Shown one piece after another: positions 1-5,330 of a DNA stretch of 5,330 bases. Position 1 is the stretch's first letter, and each line of letters starts with the position of its first letter. A model generated the notes under the pieces. That model saw only the letters and a program-made list of their open reading frames with translations. It had not been told where the DNA came from and searched no databases. The stretch is from assembly GCA_027080755.1 (NCBI GenBank), contig JALWQC010000278.1:1-5330 (forward strand), written 5' to 3'. The position numbers and the translations under genes were made by a program. Source of the DNA: Paracoccaceae bacterium. Its GTDB lineage: Bacteria; Pseudomonadota; Alphaproteobacteria; Rhodobacterales; Rhodobacteraceae.

Positions 1-1
1 C

Positions 2-1111
2 CCCGAGCGCCACGGCTGCCGTTCCGAAACCGTGATTGCCATTTCCTTCGAGAAAAAGCTGATCCTGATTGGCGATACGTCCTACGCCGGTGAAATCAAG
101 AAGGGTGTCTTCTCGGTTCTCAACTACATTCTGCCGGGCAAGGGCGTGATGGCGATGCACTGTTCCGCCAACCACGCAATTGGCGATCCGGACGATTCGG
201 CTGTTTTCTTCGGTCTGTCCGGCACGGGCAAAACCACCCTGTCGGCCGATCCCTCGCGCATTCTGATCGGGGACGACGAACACGGCTGGTCCGACACGGG
301 TATCTTCAACTTTGAAGGGGGCTGCTACGCCAAGACCATCGACCTGAGCCCCGAGGCCGAGCCGGAAATCTACGGCACGACCAAAAAGTTCGCCACGGTG
401 ATCGAAAACATGGTTTACGATCCCTATACCCGCGAACTGGATTTCCACGATGCCAGCCTGACGCCGAATATGCGGTGCGCCTATCCGCTGGACTATATCT
501 CCAACGCCTCCCCGACCTCGATGGGCGGGATCCCCAAAAACGTCATCATGCTGACATGTGACGCCTTTGGCGTTCTGCCCCCGATTGCCCGTCTGACACC
601 GGCGCAGGCGATGTATCACTTCATGTCCGGTTTCACCGCCAAGGTTCCGGGCACCGAAAAAGGGGTGACAGAGCCGATCCCGACCTTCTCTACCTGTTTC
701 GGTGCGCCCTTCATGCCGCGTCGCCCCGAGGTGTACGGCGATCTGCTGCGCCAGAAGATCACCGAAACCGGCGCGCATTGCTGGCTGGTCAATACCGGCT
801 GGACGGGTGGACCGGACGGCAAGGGTGGCTCGCGTATGCCGATCAAGGCGACGCGCGGCCTGCTGGGGGCTGTGCTTGACGGCTCTATCACCGGGGTGGA
901 ATTCCGCAAGGATGAAAACTTCGGCTTTGATGTGCCGGTTGCCGTGGACGGTGTGGACAACAGCCTGCTGGACCCGCGCGGCACATGGGCCGACCCTGCG
1001 GCCTATGACGCACAGGCCGCCAAGCTGGCCAATATGTTCGCCGAAAACTTTGCGCAATATGTGCCGTATGTCGATGACGAGGTTCTGGCCGTCGCCATCA
1101 AGGCGAAATAA
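2..1111 (+). CDS. pckA: Phosphoenolpyruvate carboxykinase (ATP), 3' part; 5' end outside window
   Basis: Converts oxaloacetate and ATP to phosphoenolpyruvate, CO2 and ADP, the first committed step of gluconeogenesis, in the cytoplasm. The reading frame is open from the window edge, so the GTG at 32 is internal. 369 residues are visible of roughly 530 in the family, so about 160 N-terminal residues are missing. Numbering from the first visible codon: EIKKGVF (31-37) carries the metal-site Lys; MHCSANH (52-58) carries the metal-binding His; the P-loop [11 protein letters not shown] is at 71-81 (bases 212-244); IGDDEHGW (89-96) is the Mg/Mn-binding kinase-2-like motif; EGGCYAKT follows at 105-112; and the Arg in MRCAYP (158) matches the substrate-binding Arg333 of the E. 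coli enzyme. DAFGVLPP, the SGFTAK stretch and RMPIKATR are also family blocks. The C-terminus is of normal length and no lesion is seen. A terminator follows within 25 bases. Identity is very secure. Confidence 0.97.
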   Translation, partial: PERHGCRSETVIAISFEKKLILIGDTSYAGEIKKGVFSVLNYILPGKGVMAMHCSANHAIGDPDDSAVFFGLSGTGKTTLSADPSRILIGDDEHGWSDTGIFNFEGGCYAKTIDLSPEAEPEIYGTTKKFATVIENMVYDPYTRELDFHDASLTPNMRCAYPLDYISNASPTSMGGIPKNVIMLTCDAFGVLPPIARLTPAQAMYHFMSGFTAKVPGTEKGVTEPIPTFSTCFGAPFMPRRPEVYGDLLRQKITETGAHCWLVNTGWTGGPDGKGGSRMPIKATRGLLGAVLDGSITGVEFRKDENFGFDVPVAVDGVDNSLLDPRGTWADPAAYDAQAAKLANMFAENFAQYVPYVDDEVLAVAIKAK

Positions 1112-1122
1112 ACGCAAAACAC

Positions 1123-1152
1123 TTGACAAAAACACGACGTCGCCCCGAAAAG
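1123..1152 (+). promoter_or_regulatory. Possible promoter for the GGT-family gene, nested in the pckA terminator
   Basis: A perfect TTGACA hexamer lies at 1123-1128, just after the pckA stop. A -10 element 17-18 bases further on would be CGAAAA or GAAAAG (around 1146-1152), inside the terminator loop, and it matches TATAAT poorly (2-3 of 6). The geometry is good: transcription would start near 1158 and leave a leader of about 22 bases containing the Shine-Dalgarno. The -35 match is seen; the promoter role is a weak inference. The alternative is read-through from pckA. Confidence 0.22.
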
Positions 1153-1169
1153 GGCGGCGTCTTTTCTTT
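1136..1169 (+). terminator. Rho-independent terminator of pckA
   Basis: The 10-bp stem GACGTCGCCC (1136-1145) pairs with GGGCGGCGTC (1152-1161), with one G-T wobble at 1140/1157. The loop is six bases (CGAAAA, 1146-1151) and a T-rich tract TTTTCTTT follows (1162-1169). It begins 24 bases after the pckA stop codon. This is a textbook intrinsic terminator, and it sits immediately before the ribosome binding site of the next gene. Confidence 0.88.
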
Positions 1170-1174
1170 GGGGA
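1170..1174 (+). promoter_or_regulatory. Ribosome binding site that fixes the GGT-family start
   Basis: GGGGA at 1170-1174 is five bases before the ATG at 1180. It decides the start: the frame is open back to a TTG at 1123, but translation from there would run through the terminator stem and encode a basic stretch (TKTRRRPEKGG) foreign to the family. The site begins directly after the terminator T-tract. Confidence 0.6.
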
Positions 1175-1179
1175 ATATC

Positions 1180-2682
1180 ATGGGAAAATTTGCGGTATCA
1201 TCGGGACATGAACGCACAACGCGCGCCGCGGCCGAGGTGTTGCGCGCCGGTGGCACAGCCGTTGACGCCGCCATTGCCGGCGCCCTGATGGCCTGTATAG
1301 CAGAGCCGGTTCTGGCCTCGCCGCTGGCTGGCGGTTTCCTGATGGTTGCCCCGACGGATGCCAAAGCGCAGCTGCTGGATGCTTTCGTGCAGACCCCGAA
1401 GCGCAAACGAACCGATGCCGATTTGCGGGAAATAGAGGTGGATTTTGGCGAAACCCGCCAGATTTTCCACTGTGGCGCCGGCACGATCGGAACCCCCGGC
1501 CTGATTCCCGGCCTGTTCGAGGCCCACGCCCGTTTCGGCCGAATCCCGATGCCCGAACTGGCCGCTCCTGCCGTGGCCGCCGCCCGCGAGGGGGTGGAAA
1601 CCACCGCCTTCCAGTCCGAGGTTCTGGGCTATGTCGAACCGATATTCCGCGCCTCGCCGCAAGCGGAAACCCTGTATTCGCACGAGGGGCGGTTGCTGGC
1701 GGAGGGGGACATCCTGCGCAACCCCGAAATGGCCGATGTATTGGAAGTGATGGCGCTGGAAGGTCCGCGTTTCATTCAGGAAGGCGAGGTTGCGCAGGCG
1801 TTGCTGTCCCTTGACGGCAGCCATTTGCAGGCCGCCGATCTGGCCGGTTACCGCCCTGTCTGGCGCAGCCCGTTGCAGGTCTCGCGCCGCGGGGTGGAGG
1901 TGGAGCTGAACCCCTCGCCCAGTCTTGGCGGGGTGCAGATCGCGCTGGCCTTGCAGGCGCTGCCGGACAATCCCGACGACAGCCTTCTGGCGCAATGCCT
2001 GTTCGAGGTGGCGCGGATCCGCAAGGCCCGCGATCTGGACCACCACCCCGAGGCGGGAACCGACATTCTGCTGGATCCCTCCCTGATTACCGCCCTGCGC
2101 AGCACCTTGCAAAACCACCGCGCCGCCACCCGTGGCACGACCCATATTTCGGTGATTGACAGCGCAGGCAACGGCGCGGCGCTGACGCTTTCGAACGGCG
2201 AGGGCTGCGGACTGATTGCCCCGGGCACAGGCATCATGCCCAACAATATGCTGGGCGAGGACGATCTGGTGCCGGACGGGCCGGATTCCTGGCCCGAGGA
2301 TCGCCGTCTGGCCTCCATGATGTGCCCGATGGCGCTGCGGGACGGGCAGGGGGTGACGATGCTGGGCTCGGGCGGGTCGAACCGCATCCGCTCGGCACTG
2401 GCGCAGGTGGTGCTGGGGGTGATTGATCGCGGACTGGATTTGCAGGCGGCTATCGATGCGCCGCGGATGCATCTGGAAACGGACACGCCGCAGGTTCTGG
2501 ATTTCGAGGATACCGGCCCCGAATCCCGCCGTGCCGCCCTGCTGGCCGCCTTTCCCGACGCCAACGTCTGGCCGTCCCCGCGCATGTTTTTTGGCGGCGT
2601 GCATGCCGTGCGCCGCACTGCCAAAGGCAGCTTCGAAGCGGCAGGGGATGCGCGTCGTTCCGGTGCGGTTCTAACCCAGTAG
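1180..2682 (+). CDS. Gamma-glutamyltransferase-family protein (divergent, cytoplasmic type)
   Basis: Family members are Ntn-hydrolases that self-cleave before a catalytic Thr and transfer or hydrolyse gamma-glutamyl groups, for example from glutathione. The protein has 500 residues, against about 530-580 for secreted GGTs. It starts MGKFAVSSGHERTTRAA with no signal peptide, so it probably acts in the cytoplasm. Family blocks in order: AAAEVLRAGGTAVDAAIA (17-34), SPLAGGFLMV (47-56), GTPGLIPGLFEAH (104-116), NPSPSLGGVQIAL (244-256), the processing site G|TTHISVID with T320 as predicted nucleophile, PGTGIMPNNMLGE (348-360), RLASMMCP (376-383), MLGSGGSNRIRSA (394-406), and a final AGDARRSGA. Predicted subunits are about 319 and 181 residues. 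The RExAP motif carrying the E. coli substrate Arg114 is replaced by FVQTPKRK (69-76), so the true substrate is uncertain. It converges on the TauE gene with a 12-base 3' overlap. Fold and family are secure; gamma-glutamyl specificity is only likely. Confidence 0.9.
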   Translation: MGKFAVSSGHERTTRAAAEVLRAGGTAVDAAIAGALMACIAEPVLASPLAGGFLMVAPTDAKAQLLDAFVQTPKRKRTDADLREIEVDFGETRQIFHCGAGTIGTPGLIPGLFEAHARFGRIPMPELAAPAVAAAREGVETTAFQSEVLGYVEPIFRASPQAETLYSHEGRLLAEGDILRNPEMADVLEVMALEGPRFIQEGEVAQALLSLDGSHLQAADLAGYRPVWRSPLQVSRRGVEVELNPSPSLGGVQIALALQALPDNPDDSLLAQCLFEVARIRKARDLDHHPEAGTDILLDPSLITALRSTLQNHRAATRGTTHISVIDSAGNGAALTLSNGEGCGLIAPGTGIMPNNMLGEDDLVPDGPDSWPEDRRLASMMCPMALRDGQGVTMLGSGGSNRIRSALAQVVLGVIDRGLDLQAAIDAPRMHLETDTPQVLDFEDTGPESRRAALLAAFPDANVWPSPRMFFGGVHAVRRTAKGSFEAAGDARRSGAVLTQ

Positions 2683-3450
2683 CCCGCGCCGCAGCAGGTT
2701 CAGCCCTGCCAGCATCAGCACAACCAGCGTGGCCCTGCGGAATTTTTCCTGATCCAGCCGGTCGTGCAGTTGAAAGCCGGCCCACATGCCGATCAGGGCC
2801 GGCACGATCATCCACAGCGACAGTGGCAGCGTAACAGGCCCCAGAAGACCCGAGCGGATATGCGCGCCGGTCAGCATGATAGAGCCGACGACAAAGGAAA
2901 TCCCCAGCACCCGCATGGATTCGCGTTTCGGCATGTTCTGGGACAGCAGATACAGGATAATCGGCGGCCCCCAGACCCCCGACAACCCGCCAAAAAAGCC
3001 CGAGACCAGCCCGATCAGCGGTTCCAGCCGCCGGCCGGTTTTTGCCGAAATGGTAGGGATCCAGCCGCTGATCTGGATGGCGGAAAACAGGGTGACGCCG
3101 ATGCCCAGTACCATGAACAGAACATGGTCGGAGATAATGGTTACCAGCTGCGCAAAGGCGAAAATCGACGCCAGCAACACCAGATTAAGCCGCCAGTACC
3201 GGCGCAGGGTGCCCCATGCCTCGCCCGGTCCCTGCCGCAGGGCCTGCCACAAGTTGGTCACCAGCGAGGGCAGGATCAACGCGGCGATGGCGATCCCGGC
3301 GGGCATAAAGGACCCGATGCCGCTGATGGTGATCATCGGCAGGGCAAACCCCACCGCGCCCTTGGTAAAACCGGCAAACAGCATCACCAGAAACGCCAGC
3401 CCGAGGGCCAGCGTGCCGTAATCATCCGCGAGGGTCAGGAGCGCTTGCAT
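2671..3450 (-). CDS. TauE/SafE-family (former DUF81) membrane permease
   Basis: Integral inner-membrane protein. TauE/SafE members are proposed to export sulfite, sulfoacetate or related small anions, but the substrates of most are unknown. From the ATG at 3450 it has 259 residues, the usual family length, with about 7-8 hydrophobic segments (roughly 13-28, 32-47, 50-66, 88-107, 110-128, 143-169, 181-196, 203-224, 238-254). The family's internal duplication shows as GFTKGAVGFALP (27-38) and GFFGGLSGVWGPP (151-163). The frame is open to an ATG at 3510, adding 20 polar residues, but that ATG lies in the arm of a strong hairpin and the extension is not family-like, so I prefer 3450. Neither start has a convincing Shine-Dalgarno. 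It lies 78 bases downstream of the exported-protein gene on the same strand, probably in one operon. Its stop lies inside the end of the convergent GGT-family gene. Confidence 0.88.
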   Translation of the reverse strand: MQALLTLADDYGTLALGLAFLVMLFAGFTKGAVGFALPMITISGIGSFMPAGIAIAALILPSLVTNLWQALRQGPGEAWGTLRRYWRLNLVLLASIFAFAQLVTIISDHVLFMVLGIGVTLFSAIQISGWIPTISAKTGRRLEPLIGLVSGFFGGLSGVWGPPIILYLLSQNMPKRESMRVLGISFVVGSIMLTGAHIRSGLLGPVTLPLSLWMIVPALIGMWAGFQLHDRLDQEKFRRATLVVLMLAGLNLLRRGLLG

Positions 3451-3474
3451 ATCCCAGTCATGCCAGTATGTGCA

Positions 3475-3515
3475 GCGCGATGCAACACCGCCAAAGCCGG
3501 GGGTGTGCATCGCGC
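3475..3515 (-). promoter_or_regulatory. Large intercistronic stem-loop between the exported-protein and TauE genes
   Basis: GCGCGATGCA (3475-3484) is perfectly complementary to TGCATCGCGC (3506-3515). After one bulged base (3485), CACC (3486-3489) pairs with GGTG (3502-3505). After one mismatch (3490/3501), CC pairs with GG, leaving a six-base loop (3493-3498). In total 16 base pairs lie in 41 bases. No T-tract follows in the minus direction, so it is not a typical intrinsic terminator. It starts 13 bases after the stop of the exported-protein gene and ends 24 bases before the TauE ATG. Roles such as mRNA 3'-end protection, partial attenuation or translational control are inference. Confidence 0.6.
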
Positions 3516-3528
3516 CGCTGGCTGGCGG

Positions 3529-5052
3529 TTATCGAAGCGTGTCGGAAAGATCGACCTCGGGGAAGCCGTTGATCTCGTCATAGTGGAACCAGATCATTTC
3601 ATTAGAGGCATGCATCGCCCCGGCGGTATCAAAATTCCCGTCCACGACCGACCATGCGCCATCCGCATAGCCGACAGAGGTGGCGAAGACCGGCGCAATG
3701 CCGAATTTTCCGCCGGCCATCGGCGGAACCGGCTGCGAATCGCCATAACGGAAGTAGGTCGGCGGCTCGCCCTCGTATTCAAACGGGGATTTTGCCACTT
3801 TGATCGGCGGGGTAGACATCTGCAAACCGCCCTTGTTGACGACATTTTCCCAGAAGGCGGTAAAGACCTCGTTAACATCATCGGCGCTGACATCGGCGGT
3901 TTCGAAGATCCGGAGCGCATTCAGCGCCCCCATAATCGCGCCCACATCGTCGATGGTATAGACGTCCTGGTTGTCAAACCCGCCCTTGTCCATATTGAAA
4001 CCGGCAACAAAGGCGTTTCCGACCTTCTGCACGGAACCGTCGTTAATGCCAAGCGTGCGTTTCGCGTCAATCAGCCCGCGCAGGTAATAGGCCTGCTCGG
4101 CCGCATCCGCCGGTTTCATGGCCTCCAGCGCGGTGGCCAGCGTGACGATTTTCTGCATGGCTTTCGTCTTGTTCGCGCTGTTGGCGGTTTTGGCCGCATA
4201 CCAGACCATCGACTGGATCGCGAGCGAGGTGGTGCGGATGCTGTCCGGCGTGCCGGATGCAACCATTTCGAACAGCTTGTCGGCCCCCCGGGTCACCATT
4301 GCCGCCATCTTCGGGTCTTTATAGCGGTTCGGGACGTCGGAATGGGCCAGTTGGTCAACCGACAGGATATCGGCCAGATCGCTAAGCGCCATCAGCATGG
4401 CCGCATCGCCGCCGCCGGAAAGGTCATATCCGGCCATATTGTCAAGGAACGAGCCCGCCTGCATTTTGGCGTTCATGTTCATCATCATGCCGACAAAACG
4501 CCAGTAGGCCCCGAAACCGGCATCCGGCGCCCCGAAATGGTCGTCAACATGGAACTGGCGCGCCCATTCGGTTTCTTTCAGGATGGTAAACCCGTTGGCA
4601 AGACCGGTTAAGGTTTTGTCCATTCCGGCCGGATCCCAACGCTGGGTGCCAAAATCAGTCGGGTTGAATTTTGTAATGAAATGCGGATCGCCGCTTTTGT
4701 AGACGGTGGAAATCGGGGCTACATTTTGCGGTGGAACAACATGGTCGCCATCGCCATAAGCGGTGTTTCCGGTCTTGAATTGTTCAGGGTCAAAATCGGC
4801 ATCAACGGCCTTGAAGGCGGCCATCATGGCCGCTTTGGGCGGCATGACCACATTGCCAAGGCCCGAGCGCATGGACAGGTTGCCCAGATTGTACCGGGAA
4901 TACCAGTAGCCTTCTTCCTCGGCATCGGTAGAGGTAAAGGGGGTGTGCGCCTGTGCGATGCTGTGCAGGGGCAAGCCGCTTAACAGGCCGGCGGCCAGCA
5001 TGATCCTGCCGCTGTTGCGCCAGATTTTCGCGGTGTTTTTAATCTCTAGCAT
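3529..5052 (-). CDS. Exported protein of unrecognised family, 507 residues
   Basis: I do not recognise this family. The N-terminus is a Sec signal peptide: basic n-region with Lys5, Lys9, Arg12 and Arg16, hydrophobic core IMLAAGLLSGLPL (17-29), and cleavage most likely after AQA (33-35), so the mature periplasmic protein would begin HTPF. There is no lipobox and no twin-Arg motif. The whole protein lacks Cys. It appears mainly alpha-helical in the middle (about 145-400), with many Ala/Met-rich amphipathic stretches, a Met cluster GMMMNMNAKM (188-197), the motif FHVDDHF (167-173), and an aromatic C-terminal part with GKFGIAPVFATSVGYADGAW (448-467) and NEMIWFHYDE (484-493). Residues 45-65 are rich in Glu/Tyr/Trp. 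No internal stops or frameshift are seen. The ATG at 5052 has a good ribosome binding site. TauE/SafE lies downstream on the same strand. Ligand binding or helical-toroid folds are possible, but no function can be assigned. Confidence 0.9.
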   Translation of the reverse strand: MLEIKNTAKIWRNSGRIMLAAGLLSGLPLHSIAQAHTPFTSTDAEEEGYWYSRYNLGNLSMRSGLGNVVMPPKAAMMAAFKAVDADFDPEQFKTGNTAYGDGDHVVPPQNVAPISTVYKSGDPHFITKFNPTDFGTQRWDPAGMDKTLTGLANGFTILKETEWARQFHVDDHFGAPDAGFGAYWRFVGMMMNMNAKMQAGSFLDNMAGYDLSGGGDAAMLMALSDLADILSVDQLAHSDVPNRYKDPKMAAMVTRGADKLFEMVASGTPDSIRTTSLAIQSMVWYAAKTANSANKTKAMQKIVTLATALEAMKPADAAEQAYYLRGLIDAKRTLGINDGSVQKVGNAFVAGFNMDKGGFDNQDVYTIDDVGAIMGALNALRIFETADVSADDVNEVFTAFWENVVNKGGLQMSTPPIKVAKSPFEYEGEPPTYFRYGDSQPVPPMAGGKFGIAPVFATSVGYADGAWSVVDGNFDTAGAMHASNEMIWFHYDEINGFPEVDLSDTLR

Positions 5053-5059
5053 TTTTCAA

Positions 5060-5063
5060 CTCC
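5060..5063 (-). promoter_or_regulatory. Ribosome binding site of the exported-protein gene
   Basis: On the minus strand GGAG (within TTTGGAGTT) lies seven bases before the ATG at 5052. It supports this start over the internal Met at residue 18, which would delete the basic n-region of the signal peptide. Confidence 0.65.
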
Positions 5064-5092
5064 AAATTCAGTTTTGCGTGTTTCGCTATCTA

Positions 5093-5122
5093 AATCTGGG
5101 GGGGATTGGTGGGCCTCGTCAA
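5093..5122 (-). promoter_or_regulatory. Candidate sigma70-type promoter for the exported-protein/TauE operon
   Basis: On the minus strand TTGACG (5117-5122) is a 5/6 match to the -35 consensus. CAGATT (5093-5098) is a weak -10 (3/6) at 18-base spacing, and the spacer contains a C-run (G7 on plus, 5098-5104). It lies about 40 bases before the start codon, in the 198-base non-coding stretch 5053-5250, where an operon promoter is expected. Nothing else coding is seen in that stretch. The -35 is plausible and the -10 uncertain. Confidence 0.27.
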
Positions 5123-5250
5123 AGGTGCGGCGGTAATATCGCGCTCAAATTCGCGTATGGCAGGCGTGAATTTTCCGACACGGGGTGGGAGTTTTATTAA
5201 CATAAACAAGGGATTGCGTTTTCACGGTTTCGGGAGGCACGCAGGGCGGC

Positions 5251-5328
5251 TCAGGTGGCGCTGCCCCCGACGGTCAGGCCGCCGATACGCAGGGTTGGCT
5301 GGCCGACGCCTACAGGCACCGATTGTCC
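5251..5328 (-). CDS. Probable C-terminal end of an unidentified gene running in from beyond the window
   Basis: On the minus strand the frame from 5328 to the TGA at 5251-5253 encodes 25 residues, GQSVPVGVGQPTLRIGG followed by LTVGGSAT. The composition is protein-like and most codons end in G or C (about 19 of 25). The plus strand is also open here (from 5206), but it has no usable start codon after a stop at 5203, so the minus-strand reading is preferred. The family cannot be named from so short a piece. The next gene on this strand starts 198 bases downstream and seems to have its own promoter, so a shared operon is not implied. Confidence 0.42.
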   Translation of the reverse strand, partial: GQSVPVGVGQPTLRIGGLTVGGSAT

Positions 5329-5330
5329 GG

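Noticed and set aside
32..34. GTG at 32 as the true start of pckA
   Set aside because: The frame is open to the window edge, and the upstream residues (ERHGCRSET) continue the PckA family sequence. The gene is simply cut by the window.
1123..1179. TTG start of the GGT-family gene at 1123
   Set aside because: It would be translated through the pckA terminator, has no ribosome binding site and adds a basic peptide not seen in the family. The ATG at 1180 has GGGGA in front.
1198..2604. Long minus-strand open frame antisense to the GGT-family gene
   Set aside because: It is low in family-like sequence and rich in Gln, Arg and His. The plus frame shows all GGT motifs in order.
2612..2642. Small hairpins at the end of the GGT-family gene (CTGCC/GGCAG at 2618-2630 and the palindrome GCTTCGAAGC at 2630-2639) as a possible terminator for TauE
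   Set aside because: The stems are only about 5 bp, they lie within coding sequence and neither strand has a following T-tract. Chance occurrence is likely.
2764..4611. Long plus-strand open frame (about 615 codons) antisense to the TauE and exported-protein genes
   Set aside because: The translation is rich in Arg, Gln, His and Gly with no domain features. The minus strand gives membrane segments with TauE motifs and a signal-peptide protein. It is a shadow frame typical of GC-rich DNA.
5206..5330. Plus-strand open frame at the right edge (Gly/Ala/Gln-rich translation)
   Set aside because: There is no ATG, GTG or TTG start between the stop at 5203 and the late TTG at 5323. The minus-strand reading ends neatly in a stop and looks more protein-like.

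Overview
This GC-rich window resembles an alphaproteobacterial chromosome, most likely Rhodobacterales (Roseobacter/Rhodobacter group). That placement rests on the wording of the PckA protein, the high G+C at third codon positions and the compact layout. It is a judgement from sequence reading, not from a search. No mobile element, CRISPR array, tRNA or rRNA is visible.

Layout. The left part is plus-strand: the last ~369 residues of ATP-dependent phosphoenolpyruvate carboxykinase (pckA, 2-1111), a strong intrinsic terminator (1136-1169), then a complete cytoplasmic gamma-glutamyltransferase-family gene (1180-2682) whose ribosome binding site directly abuts the terminator. The right part is minus-strand and is read from right to left. 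It holds the last codons of a probable gene entering from beyond the window (5251-5328) and a ~200-base intergenic region carrying the likely promoter and ribosome binding site. Next come a secreted 507-residue protein of unrecognised family (3529-5052) and a TauE/SafE-type membrane permease (2671-3450). The GGT and TauE genes converge and overlap by 12 bases at their 3' ends.

How the genes work together. pckA is a stand-alone gluconeogenic gene closed off by its own terminator. The exported protein and the TauE/SafE permease look like a two-gene operon, with a large imperfect hairpin (3475-3515) in the 78-base gap between them. The hairpin covers an alternative upstream ATG and argues for the shorter TauE start. 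GGT-family hydrolysis of glutathione-like compounds and TauE/SafE export of small sulfur-containing anions could belong to one sulfur theme, but they are on opposite strands and the link is only inference.

Most worth a second look are the unrecognised exported protein (Cys-free, Met-rich patch, possible N-terminal histidine after signal cleavage), the intercistronic hairpin, and the GGT homologue, which keeps the catalytic threonine but lacks the usual substrate-binding Arg motif. I see no clear proof of a wholly new system. The exported protein plus permease pair is the best candidate.
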